Of a DNA stretch of 64,000 nucleotides, positions 8,175 through 19,595 are shown in pieces. Position 1 is the first letter of the stretch; every line of letters starts with the position of its first letter. The translations under genes and the position numbers were made by a program. This DNA comes from Amarolinea aalborgensis (lineage in GTDB: Bacteria > Chloroflexota > Anaerolineae > SSC4 > Amarolineaceae): the NCBI RefSeq assembly GCF_900491745.1, contig NZ_UETR01000016.1, positions 17,904 to 81,903 of the forward strand. The letters are read 5' to 3'. The notes beneath the pieces were generated by a model. It was not told where the DNA came from and did not search any database. It was given only the letters and a program-made list of their open reading frames with translations.

Positions 8175-8203
8175 TTGGCAGGCCGGCGGATTTCGGTTAT
8201 AAT
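8175..8203 (+). promoter_or_regulatory. Promoter of second TumE-like pair (TTGGCA-17-TATAAT)
   Basis: The -35 box TTGGCA at 8175-8180 and -10 box TATAAT at 8198-8203 have a 17-base spacer almost identical to the first copy. The core is within a larger conserved block GGCTTTGGCA...GGATTTCGG. Confidence 0.85.
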
Positions 8204-8238
8204 GCAAGCCTGACAACACTTGCTGAGGGGGTGGGACC

Positions 8239-8541
8239 ATGACATTGGACGATGTTTTGCGTGACATTCATGCCATGCGCGAAGACATTCTGGTTTTCGA
8301 ACGCAAATATGGAATTCCCACCGAAATCTTCTACGCGGCCTACCAGGATGGTGAAGAGCCGGCTGATTCGGCCTGGGTTCTGGACTGGAGTCAATGGGCC
8401 GGTTCGTACGAGATATTGCAGGAACGCTTGAGCTGGTATCGCCGCAGCGTCGAACAGCTCTTGCACGAGGCCAAAGTAGCCAGCCTGTCACAACTCATGG
8501 AACGTACCGCTCGTCATGAACCCGTTGCAATCTCTGCCTGA
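8239..8541 (+). CDS. Small helical protein, putative antitoxin partner of TumE-like toxin (copy 2)
   Basis: The 100-residue paralogue of the gene at 7398. Shared landmarks are MTLDD at the start, ERKYG, EEP, W-x-x-D-W, and the ending ERTARHEP. The centre has diverged (WSQWAGSYEILQERLSWYRR). A GGGGGTGGGA ribosome site precedes the ATG. It overlaps the downstream TumE-like gene by 26 bases, exactly as in copy 1. The antitoxin role is an inference from position and duplication as a unit. Confidence 0.72.
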   Translation: MTLDDVLRDIHAMREDILVFERKYGIPTEIFYAAYQDGEEPADSAWVLDWSQWAGSYEILQERLSWYRRSVEQLLHEAKVASLSQLMERTARHEPVAISA

Positions 8542-8932
8542 GTACGAGATTTTCATTTACACGTTGCCGCAGCACAATCCGGGTATCGCTCGCAGCACGC
8601 TGGTAGTCGCCCGCCGAGGCGCCACGGCCGCGACGCTCAATGGCGCTATTGAGTGTCACAACGGCCTACGCCTGATTGTGCGTGAAATGTTGTCGTTTGC
8701 TCCCACAGGCCAGATCAAGAGCTATGGCTATGAAGCCTGGCGTGGTCACGAGCTGCTCTACTGGTACGACTCGCAGCCACATCCCAATGACCCCGCACTT
8801 GCCAGCACCCATCCGCACCACAAACACCTGCCGCCGGACATCAAGCACCACCGTGTGCCTGCCCCAGGCCTCAGCTTCTCGCAACCCAATCTACCCTTTC
8901 TGATCGCCGAGATCCTGGCGCTGACGTCTTAG
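8516..8932 (+). CDS. TumE-like (DUF6516) toxin-family protein (copy 2)
   Basis: The 138-residue paralogue of the gene at 7669. It has the same YWYDSQPHPNDPA plus THPHHKHLPPDIKHH signature and the same ending FSQPNLPFLIAEILAL. Residues 1-75 differ substantially from copy 1, apart from the start MNP-x-x-SL-x-x-YE and the STLVVA-R segment. The stop is four codons earlier relative to copy 1. A strong hairpin at 9029-9060 downstream could terminate the transcript. Both copies look intact, so they may be two independent modules of different specificity. Confidence 0.8.
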   Translation: MNPLQSLPEYEIFIYTLPQHNPGIARSTLVVARRGATAATLNGAIECHNGLRLIVREMLSFAPTGQIKSYGYEAWRGHELLYWYDSQPHPNDPALASTHPHHKHLPPDIKHHRVPAPGLSFSQPNLPFLIAEILALTS

Positions 8933-9028
8933 AAACTTAAGGCCGCTCACTGTCGGCTTGTAGGCTGCCTGCAACCGCCATCGAGAGGAGTTTCCGCGCT
9001 CCAACCGTTGGAAAGATGGCGCGCGAAA

Positions 9029-9060
9029 TCCACGAAGCACGGCGGGGAATGCTTCGTGGA
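9029..9060. terminator. Candidate bidirectional terminator hairpin
   Basis: TCCACGAAGCA (9029-9039) and its exact complement TGCTTCGTGGA (9050-9060) flank a ten-base loop. This gives an 11-base-pair stem between the convergent TumE-like and FN3 genes. The T-run is weak, so termination is not certain. Confidence 0.5.
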
Positions 9061-9110
9061 CTTCGCGCTTCGCGATCTTCGCGTCACTTCGCGTCTTCGT
9101 GATCCAAACC

Positions 9111-9947
9111 CTACCGCCGCCGCGCGACATACGGCAGATACACGCCGCCTCCTGCGACGATACTGCGCTCTGCCCCAGTCGCCGTGTTCCCGCTCAAGTC
9201 TGCACTGCGCACACGTAGGTAGTAGGTTGTCCCCGCACGCAGGCCAGTCAGATTGATCTCGTGCTGCCTGTCGAATAGAGGATTCGTCACCGACTGCGGA
9301 TAGCTGCCCGATTGCGTTCCGTACAGAACGGTGCTGTTGGCGAACTCGTTGGTCGTCCAGGTGACGCGGATGCTGGCGCCCACGCGCGTCACCACGACGT
9401 TGCTGATCTGCGGCGGCGCCGTGTCGCCAATGATCTCGCGCGGAAAGACGAGGGTCTCCCGCCGCCCGGCGTTGGCCGACTGCAGGATGATGCGCTCCGC
9501 GACCTGGGCGAAGAGCGCCTGCAGTGAGCCATCGGGCGTGGCCAGGCTGGCGTGGCGCAGGGCGTTGGCCGCCTGCAGCACGATGCGCCGGGACACCTGG
9601 TTGAAACGGGCTTGCAGGTCAGCCGGCAAAACGCCGATAGTTTCATGTCGAGCCGCATTGGCCGCCTGCAGCACGATGCGCCGACTCACCTGCGTGAACA
9701 ACGAGTTCAGTGCTGATGGCAGCGCGCCGATGGCTTCATGCCGCCCCGCATTAGCCGCCTGCAGCACGATGTGCGAACGAACTGTCGAGGCAACCGCACC
9801 CAGGTTGGGATCGAGGCTGGCGCCGGTTTCACGCACGGCATCGGCATTGTTCACAATGATGCCGCTCTGGCTGCGCACGGGCAAGGCGAGCGGCAACACC
9901 AACAAACAGAGCAGGAGCAGGATTATCCGATAACGCGCGTTCATCAT
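9111..9947 (-). CDS. Secreted protein with four 31-residue repeats and an FN3 domain
   Basis: The 278-residue protein has a signal peptide (residues 1-27, LLLLCLLVLPLALPVRSQS). Four repeats of exactly 31 residues begin at about 59, 90, 121 and 152, each opening with R-I-V-L-Q-A-A-N-A followed by a basic R-H-E type triplet. A fibronectin type III domain (176-268) contains VTWTTNEFANSTVLYG and LRAGTTYYLRVRSAD. The tail is VYLPYVARRR. An exported surface or matrix protein is likely. The start overlaps the stop of the upstream gene (CCATGATG), so the two are coupled. I do not recognise the 31-residue repeat as a named domain. Confidence 0.8.
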   Translation of the reverse strand: MMNARYRIILLLLCLLVLPLALPVRSQSGIIVNNADAVRETGASLDPNLGAVASTVRSHIVLQAANAGRHEAIGALPSALNSLFTQVSRRIVLQAANAARHETIGVLPADLQARFNQVSRRIVLQAANALRHASLATPDGSLQALFAQVAERIILQSANAGRRETLVFPREIIGDTAPPQISNVVVTRVGASIRVTWTTNEFANSTVLYGTQSGSYPQSVTNPLFDRQHEINLTGLRAGTTYYLRVRSADLSGNTATGAERSIVAGGGVYLPYVARRR

Positions 9948-10771
9948 GGCACCCGATACACGAGGGCAAGGCCAGCGTAAGCCAAGTAGTTGCTGTCGTT
10001 AGTCACTTCGAATGTATGATACCGATCGGGAAGTAACTGCGACGCCGTCAATGCGCCATCGGCATAGTCATACGTGGTCGCGATTTCCACGCCATCAAGC
10101 TTGAGGTGCGCCGCGTTATACTCTACGCGTCGCAGCGACCAGCTCCTTTCATAATACGCATAGCTTCCGGGCAGATTGACCTGGAATTGACTCCCATTGC
10201 GATTATCTTCAGCCGCCAGCAAGAGGCGATTGGCATTGGGAAAGCGGAAGTCGTAGTAGGCCGCGCCTGGGTACGAGACGCCCGCGGCATTGGCCGCGAC
10301 CGCCAGGACGTTTTCGAGCAAGGTGGGAATCGAGCCGCTGGTATAGGCATTCCAGTCGAAGATCTTGGCGGCCGGGTCGGCCGCCAGGTAGTACGCCAGG
10401 AACCAGCCGCTGCGATGGATGTAGACATGGACATCGAAGCGCTCCGGGTAGTTGGCTGGCGGTACGGCGCCGATGAGATAGTCCGATGTTTCTGCTTCGA
10501 TCACGCTATAGATGCCACGCACATCGCTCAGGTTGATGGCATTGCTGGCGTGAAAATACGCAGAAATGCCGGCCTCATCCTGCGGAAAGGCGGTGGGCGC
10601 ATCGCCTTCTTCCTGCGCGTTGGCAATGGCGACGAAGGATGGCGCGGCCAGGCGGATGGCGTTGTCGCCGCTTGCCGGTGCAGCCGGACGGCCGCTGAAA
10701 CTCAAGGCTGCCAGGGTCAAAATTAGGAGGATGATCCAGCTCAACGGACGACGTAGCAAATGGAAACTCAT
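9944..10771 (-). CDS. Exported protein of unknown function
   Basis: The protein has 275 residues from the ATG preceded by AGGGG. A longer frame exists upstream, but its first 20 residues lack a ribosome site and delay the signal peptide. The N-terminus is a signal peptide (MSFHLLRRPLSWIILLILTL and onward). The mature part is rich in aromatic residues and beta-prone: DVHVYIHRSGWFLAYYL, DPAAKIFDWNAYTSG, YYDFRFPNANRLLLAAED. No enzyme motif is visible. It is coupled to the downstream FN3 repeat gene by overlapping stop and start codons, so the two products probably act together at the cell surface. Confidence 0.75.
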   Translation of the reverse strand: MSFHLLRRPLSWIILLILTLAALSFSGRPAAPASGDNAIRLAAPSFVAIANAQEEGDAPTAFPQDEAGISAYFHASNAINLSDVRGIYSVIEAETSDYLIGAVPPANYPERFDVHVYIHRSGWFLAYYLAADPAAKIFDWNAYTSGSIPTLLENVLAVAANAAGVSYPGAAYYDFRFPNANRLLLAAEDNRNGSQFQVNLPGSYAYYERSWSLRRVEYNAAHLKLDGVEIATTYDYADGALTASQLLPDRYHTFEVTNDSNYLAYAGLALVYRVP

Positions 10772-10832
10772 GTAATTGCCCCTTCTAGGTTCGGAATGGA
10801 CTGCCGCGTTGCTCGTCCAACGCTCATTCAAT

Positions 10833-11426
10833 TCACTCGCACAGATCGAGCACCTTCTCCATCATCGGCCCCAGGTTTTGGAGCAGGCTGAATGGATCGG
10901 CTCCGCCTGAGCCACCCGGCGTCTGCGCCAATTCCTGCTGCAACCTGACCTGGATGCGCTGTAACCGCTCCGCGCGTTCGCTGGCATAGATATCCACATA
11001 CCAGTTGCCGTCCTGGCTGCGGCGTACGTCGTGTTGGTCGCAAAAGTTCAGCTCCAGGGCGACGATGGGGTAACGCACCTTTCCGCTGGCCTGCACCAGG
11101 GCGTAATCGTCTCGGCTGCTGACCAGGTCTACTTTCAGATCTTTCACGGTGAAACCTGTCAGCTTGGACGGCTCAAGCCTGACAGGCCCGATTAAGAACG
11201 AGAAGGCATCCAGCAGCCCCAGCGGATAGCCGCCCCGCTGGCGATTTTCGGGCAGGATAGCGTCCATGTACGCGTCACGATCGTTTTTTGATAGGGCGTC
11301 GTACATGCGGCGTACAACGTCTTGCGCCGGATGAGTTCTGGCGCTGGCGCACGCGCTCAGGATGACCGCAAGGCATACAAACGCAGCCCCACCGCTAATC
11401 CTGGCAATCCAACCTCTCTTCATCAT
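10833..11426 (-). CDS. Lipoprotein with NTF2/DUF4878-like body
   Basis: A 197-residue lipoprotein: a basic N-terminus, a hydrophobic stretch, and the lipobox LSAC at about residues 23-26. The body begins QDVVRRMYDALSKNDRDAYMDAI, which resembles the start of NTF2-like and DUF4878 folds, and has DDYALVQASGKVRY and NWYVDIYA strands. The C-terminus is helical (ERLQRIQVRLQQELAQ). GGGAGGTGAG precedes the paired ATG start. It lies 61 bases upstream of the exported gene ending at 10771 and is probably co-transcribed with it. Function unknown. Confidence 0.78.
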   Translation of the reverse strand: MMKRGWIARISGGAAFVCLAVILSACASARTHPAQDVVRRMYDALSKNDRDAYMDAILPENRQRGGYPLGLLDAFSFLIGPVRLEPSKLTGFTVKDLKVDLVSSRDDYALVQASGKVRYPIVALELNFCDQHDVRRSQDGNWYVDIYASERAERLQRIQVRLQQELAQTPGGSGGADPFSLLQNLGPMMEKVLDLCE

Positions 11427-11478
11427 CGCTCACCTCCCATCGCTAAGCATGGAAGCCATCGTGGCTCATGGCCGGTTG

Positions 11479-11916
11479 TCAGGCGTTGGACGCCTGGCTT
11501 TCGCGGGCGCCTGCTGGCGTTTGCACAAGCGCAGCCACGATGATCGCGATGCCAAAGACGATTGTGAGCCAGGCGCCAATCGAAAAGGCTTGCCATGCCA
11601 ACTGCAGCGCGACCTTCATCGCTTCGATGCCTCCGTCGAGACCGACCCTCACAAGGGCATAGAGTATGGCGCCGAGCGGAATAATGCCAGCCACGGCGCC
11701 TACGGCGCGATTGTCGACTTCAATGAAGCTGAGCACTATCGTAATCCCAGCCACGATGGGAATGATCCAGGCATAGTTGCCGTACGAATCGAGCTGACCG
11801 AGGTTGTACCCAGATATGCCGACGCCAAAAATTCGGATCCAGGGCAGGAAAAAGGCTGCAACCAAGCCGACGGCGCACACGACAACGGGCGTGGATGAAT
11901 GTACGTTCAGGTTCAC
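11479..11916 (-). CDS. Small integral membrane protein
   Basis: A GTG start at 11916 is preferred because AGGAGGG lies five bases upstream. The longer open frame to 12012 would add 32 polar residues with no ribosome site. The resulting 145-residue protein has four hydrophobic helices: VVVCAVGLVAAFFLPWI, AWIIPIVAGITIVLSFI, AVAGIIPLGAILYALV and SIGAWLTIVFGIAIIVAALV. A short loop GISGYNLGQLDSYGNY separates the first two helices. It is not recognised as a named family. It is the first gene of a minus-strand cluster of envelope genes and diverges from the NB-ARC-WD40 gene. Confidence 0.72.
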   Translation of the reverse strand: MNLNVHSSTPVVVCAVGLVAAFFLPWIRIFGVGISGYNLGQLDSYGNYAWIIPIVAGITIVLSFIEVDNRAVGAVAGIIPLGAILYALVRVGLDGGIEAMKVALQLAWQAFSIGAWLTIVFGIAIIVAALVQTPAGARESQASNA

Positions 11917-11951
11917 GATGCCCTCCTGTGGTCTTTTCTCAGCAAACCGAC

Positions 11952-11980
11952 TTGACGTATTGAGGCGAAACGGATAAACT
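11952..11980 (+). promoter_or_regulatory. Candidate promoter of NB-ARC-WD40 gene (TTGACG-17-TAAACT)
   Basis: TTGACG at 11952-11957 and TAAACT at 11975-11980 are 17 bases apart. The leader of about 80 bases ends in an AGGAGATCCC ribosome site before the ATG at 12069. Confidence 0.55.
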
Positions 11981-12068
11981 GAGTCTACGCCATCCTTCAC
12001 AGCGTAACACATCCAACACTCGGAATGTCGGAAATTTTTCCTGGGAATTTCGCCCGACAGGAGATCCC

Positions 12069-13877
12069 ATGCCTGCTGACTGGAAACGCTTCGGTAACCT
12101 GCTGACCAACCTTCTGTGGCAAATCAAAGACGCGGGCGGTCCTGCGATCGAGGACCTGCAAGAGATCATCGGCCAGACCCTCGGCAAACGCGGCGGCGCT
12201 TCCATCGCCAAATGGCGCCAGGGCCAGCCCGTCGCGCGTCAGCAGGATGTCGAAGGCCTGGTGCAGGCATTGGCCGATCTGGCCCAGGACGCTGGCCTGG
12301 CACGGGAATCGTTGCGGCCTGACTTACGCACGCTGCTGACTCTGGCCGACCATTCACATCCTGACCTCGTGCTGCCTGCGCTCGCTCAGCCGGCGCCGGC
12401 GCAGCAGCCGCCTCGTTCGGCCAAGCCCGCCGGCCGCACCGATTGGGGCCGCTCATCGGATGTGGCCCGGTTCGTGGGGCGTGAGTTAGAACTGGTGCAG
12501 TTGCGTCGCATCCTGCAAACCGACCGCAGCCGCCTATGCGGCGTCTTCGGCCTGGGCGGCGTCGGCAAGACCTTCTTGACCAAAAAGGCGACGTTGGGTG
12601 TGGCGCCGCTGTTCGACGCCACGCAATGGGTGCTCTTGCAAGACGGCCCCCCTTTGGATGAAGTGCTCACCAAGTGCATCCATTTCCTTTCGGACTATCG
12701 CGATACCGACCTGCCAGCAACCACGGCCGGCCGTATTGACCGGCTGCTGACCTATTTCCGCCAGCAGCGCTGCCTGCTCATCTTCGATAAACTCGAAGCT
12801 GTCATGCGCCCGGGCAAACCGGCCGGTTACTTCCGCGACGTCTATGCCGCCTATGGGGATCTGGTTCAGGCCGTGGCCGAAACCGAGCATCAGAGTTGTC
12901 TGATCGTGGTCAGTCGCGAAAAGCTGCGGGACATGGCGCGTTGGGAAAGTCCATCGGCGCGTGTTGAGTCTCTGTCGCTGAAAGGGATCAGCGTCGCTGA
13001 TGCCCAGGACATTCTGAAAGGCTCGCAGCTCATCGGCAGCGACGCCGACTGGGAAGCCCTCGTCAGGCACTATGCCGGCAATCCCTTAATGCTGCAATTA
13101 ACGGCCGCGCCAATCCGTGACCTCTACGCGGGTCGGTTGGGCCATTTTCTGACCGGGGATCGCTTCGCCTTCGAGGACGTCAATGACCTCCTTGACCAAC
13201 ACGTCGTTCGCCTATCGGCCAGCGAGCAGGATGTCATACACTGGCTGGCGCTCGAGCGCACGGCGCTGTCCCTGGACTACCTGGCAGATCATCTTCTGCC
13301 CCATCAACCCATCAACGATGTCTGGACGACCCTTAGTTCCTTACTGCGCCGCCACCTGGTGGAAAAGGACGCCGCTGGCTTTTTTCTGCAGGATATCGTA
13401 CTGGAATATGTCACCGACCGCCTGGTACGGACCCTGGGTGATGAGATTGTGAAGGGTCAGGTTGACTATTTTCGGCGCCTTCCCTTGCTCAACCCTACGG
13501 CCAGGGAGTACAAACGCCTCGGCCAGGAACGCTTCATGGCTGCTCCCTTAGCCGACCGCCTGCGCCACGCATGGCCGCAACGGGGCATGGCGCAGCGCCT
13601 GGTTGACCTCGTAACGATGGAGCGCGGCACAGGACTGCCTGGCTACACGGCTGGCAACAGCCTCAATCTCCTCCGACACATCGGGGATGATCTCACCGGC
13701 GCCGATTTTTCCCAAGTGAGTATCTGGCGCCTTCCTGCAGGGCGTGGATCTGCACGAGGTCAACCTGGCGGGCGCAGACCTGCGCGAGACCGTGTTTACG
13801 GAGGCCTTTTCCAGCGTGGCTGCTCTCGGGCTCAGTCCAGACGGCGCGTTGTTGGCGGCTGGCGCGGACAGCGGTGA
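12069..13877 (+). CDS. NB-ARC (STAND) ATPase, N-terminal part of NB-ARC-WD40 protein, frameshifted
   Basis: Residues 1-100 form a helical N-terminal domain (WKRFGNLLTNLLWQI). After a Pro-rich linker comes an NB-ARC ATPase with Walker A GLGGVGKT at 161-168, Walker B RCLLIFDKLEAV, a VVSRE sensor-like segment, and GNPLMLQL in place of GLPL. Pentapeptide-like GDDLTGADFSQVSIW ends the meaningful frame near base 13729; the last 50 or so residues of this open frame are out-of-frame translation. Inserting two bases (gc) after TGGCGC would read on into the WD40 frame that starts by 13744. The intact product would be about 1,200 residues. STAND proteins of this plan are ligand-triggered signalling switches. 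The ligand and output are unknown. Confidence 0.78.
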   Translation: MPADWKRFGNLLTNLLWQIKDAGGPAIEDLQEIIGQTLGKRGGASIAKWRQGQPVARQQDVEGLVQALADLAQDAGLARESLRPDLRTLLTLADHSHPDLVLPALAQPAPAQQPPRSAKPAGRTDWGRSSDVARFVGRELELVQLRRILQTDRSRLCGVFGLGGVGKTFLTKKATLGVAPLFDATQWVLLQDGPPLDEVLTKCIHFLSDYRDTDLPATTAGRIDRLLTYFRQQRCLLIFDKLEAVMRPGKPAGYFRDVYAAYGDLVQAVAETEHQSCLIVVSREKLRDMARWESPSARVESLSLKGISVADAQDILKGSQLIGSDADWEALVRHYAGNPLMLQLTAAPIRDLYAGRLGHFLTGDRFAFEDVNDLLDQHVVRLSASEQDVIHWLALERTALSLDYLADHLLPHQPINDVWTTLSSLLRRHLVEKDAAGFFLQDIVLEYVTDRLVRTLGDEIVKGQVDYFRRLPLLNPTAREYKRLGQERFMAAPLADRLRHAWPQRGMAQRLVDLVTMERGTGLPGYTAGNSLNLLRHIGDDLTGADFSQVSIWRLPAGRGSARGQPGGRRPARDRVYGGLFQRGCSRAQSRRRVVGGWRGQR

Positions 13878-15663
13878 CATCTACCTTTGGCGCTGCCGGG
13901 ACTTCAAGCGTCTGTTAACCCTCAAAGGTCATAATGATTGGGTACGTTCGGTGACTTTCAGCCCCGACGGCGGGCTGCTTGCCAGCGCCAGCAGCGACAA
14001 AACGATTCGTCTGTGGGATGTTCGCACGGGCGATTGCGTGCGTAGCCTGGTCGGGCATGAGAACCGTGTGCGTTCGGTCGCCTTCAGTCCCGACGGAAGC
14101 CTGCTCGTAAGCGCCAGCAGCGATGAGACGGCACGCGTGTGGCGCGTCGCGGATGGCCAACTCTTGCGCACCCTGGTCGGACACGAAGATGTGGTCTATT
14201 CCGCTCGCTTCAGTGCACGCGGTCTCTGGCTCGCGAGCTGTAGTTACGACAAGACGATCAGACTGTGGGATGTGGCGACCGGCGCGTGTTTGCGTACCCT
14301 GACGGGGCATGATGGCTGCGTCTTGCCGCTGGCCTTTCATCCCACCAACGAACACCTCCTGGCCAGCGGCAGCGATGACAAAACAGTGCGGCTGTGGGAT
14401 GTGCGCGATGGCGCCTGCCTGCATATCTTCGCTGACCACGACGCTGAGGTGCGCAGTGTGGCCTTTAGCCCGGACGGCGCCTGGCTCGCCAGCGGCAGTT
14501 ACGACCGCCGCGTGCGCATCTGGCGCATAGACAACTATGCACCGTACCGTCTCTTCGAGGGTCACCACGATGTGATTGAGGGATTGGCCTTTGCTCCCGA
14601 CGCGCCCCTGCTCTACGTGGGCAGCCAGGACCAGTCTGTCCACGTGTGGGACATACGTGGCCCGCAGCGCGTACAGATCCTGCAAGGGCGCAGCGATCGC
14701 ACTTGGACCGTGACCTGGCACCCTCAGCGCCCGCGGCTGGCGACTGCAGGCAGTGATGGGCACATTCGCATCTGGGATCTCGATCAGAGCCGATGTCTGC
14801 ATGATCTGACTGGCCACACCGGCTGGGTGCAGATGATTGCCTTCAGCCCCGATGGCAGCCAACTGGCCAGTGTGGGGAACGACAAGACCGTCCGCGTGTG
14901 GGATACGCAGGATGGCCGGCAGCTGCTGTCCCATCGCCAGCATACGCAGCAGGTGGCAAGTGTCGTTTGGACACACGATGGACGCTTGATTGCCAGCGGC
15001 GGCGAAGATAGCAATATCTGTTTGTGGGATTTGCACACCGGCCGGTTGGCATCGCTGCCGCAACACACCAACTCCGTGCGCGGACTGGCCTTTTCTGGTG
15101 ATGATCGCTGGCTCGCCAGCAGTGATGACGATGGCGTGATTCGTCTATGGGATCTGGCGACGCAACTGGTCGCGCGCACCTGGCAAGTAGGCGTGGCTGT
15201 TTGGGCGCTGGCCTTCGATTCTCGTGACGGTCACCTGGCAAGCGGCAGCCACGACGGCATCGTGCGACTGTGGGATATCGAAACTGGAGCCTGCATCCGG
15301 ACCTGGGATGCACACAGTGATCTGATTGTGGCCCTGGCCTTTCATCCACACGTCAGGCTGCTCGCCAGCGCCAGCTATGACGAAACGGCGCGTCTGTGGG
15401 ATGCCGACAGCGGCGCCCTGGTGCGCACGCTGCAGGGTGAGACCCGCGTCCCAGCCATTGCCTTCAGCCCCGATGGGCGCCGGCTGGCCGGGGGCAGTCA
15501 CACAGAGACGGTGCGCATCTGGGATATCGAGACCGGTCAAGTCGTGCAGGAGATCCACAGTCCGCGGCCCTACGATGGTCTGAACATCACGGGCGTGACG
15601 GGCCTGACCGATGCGGAAATCCGCATGCTCAAACAACTCGGCGCAGTAGAATTCGCTGCGTGA
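13744..15663 (+). CDS. WD40 double beta-propeller, C-terminal part of NB-ARC-WD40 protein
   Basis: This is the continuation of the preceding NB-ARC gene in the +1 frame. It opens with pentapeptide-like VDLHEVNLAGADLRETVF, then has 14 WD40 repeats of about 42 residues. Each contains variants of GH-x(20)-FSPDG-x-LLAS-x-S-x-D-x-T-x-RLWD; fourteen suits two seven-bladed propellers. The end carries NITGVTGLTDAEIRMLKQL, a tail seen in many Chloroflexota WD40 proteins. The ATG at 13744 is within the coding frame and probably is not a true start, since no ribosome site precedes it. The propellers would be the sensing module that holds the ATPase inactive until a ligand binds. Confidence 0.82.
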   Translation: MDLHEVNLAGADLRETVFTEAFSSVAALGLSPDGALLAAGADSGDIYLWRCRDFKRLLTLKGHNDWVRSVTFSPDGGLLASASSDKTIRLWDVRTGDCVRSLVGHENRVRSVAFSPDGSLLVSASSDETARVWRVADGQLLRTLVGHEDVVYSARFSARGLWLASCSYDKTIRLWDVATGACLRTLTGHDGCVLPLAFHPTNEHLLASGSDDKTVRLWDVRDGACLHIFADHDAEVRSVAFSPDGAWLASGSYDRRVRIWRIDNYAPYRLFEGHHDVIEGLAFAPDAPLLYVGSQDQSVHVWDIRGPQRVQILQGRSDRTWTVTWHPQRPRLATAGSDGHIRIWDLDQSRCLHDLTGHTGWVQMIAFSPDGSQLASVGNDKTVRVWDTQDGRQLLSHRQHTQQVASVVWTHDGRLIASGGEDSNICLWDLHTGRLASLPQHTNSVRGLAFSGDDRWLASSDDDGVIRLWDLATQLVARTWQVGVAVWALAFDSRDGHLASGSHDGIVRLWDIETGACIRTWDAHSDLIVALAFHPHVRLLASASYDETARLWDADSGALVRTLQGETRVPAIAFSPDGRRLAGGSHTETVRIWDIETGQVVQEIHSPRPYDGLNITGVTGLTDAEIRMLKQLGAVEFAA

Positions 15664-15675
15664 TCGCCTACTGCC

Positions 15676-16031
15676 CTACTCCCCCTCCTCCTCAAACTCC
15701 TCTGGCAGCTTCAGCGCTTCCAGCCGCTGCTGCAGGTCACTCAGCAGCGCGAGGACCTGGGACGCGTTCCAGGCATGACCCTGCGCATCGCTCCACCCCT
15801 CGCGCCCCGGATTCTTGGCGACAAACGCCTGCGTGCGTGTTTGCCAGGCGCCGATCGTCTGCACGAGGTCGCCCGGCTCGGCCAGGATGCGCGTCAGCAG
15901 CCGTTGTTCGGCCTCCCAGGCTGTATGCAATTTGTTCTGCAAGCCGCTGGCCCCGCCGCCCTTGAGCACCGCGGCCGCGCTGGTCAGGCTTTGCAGCGTC
16001 TTGAGCCGGGTTTCCAAGAATTCACGATCTG

Positions 16032-16035
<4 letters not shown>
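15676..16035 (-). CDS. Conserved hypothetical soluble helical protein
   Basis: The protein has 119 residues from MTDREFLETRLKTLQSL; the longer open frame upstream is a shadow of mfd. Predicted all-helical, it has a Trp-containing centre (TAWEAEQRLLTRI, GAWQTRTQAFV, HAWNASQVLALL) and an acidic end (LPEEFEEEGE). Its ATG overlaps the stop of mfd as ATGA, so it is translated with mfd. I do not recognise the family. A link to DNA repair would rest only on this coupling. Confidence 0.7.
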
Positions 16036-19580
<3,545 letters not shown>

Positions 19581-19595
19581 GCGCGTTTCTCCCTT

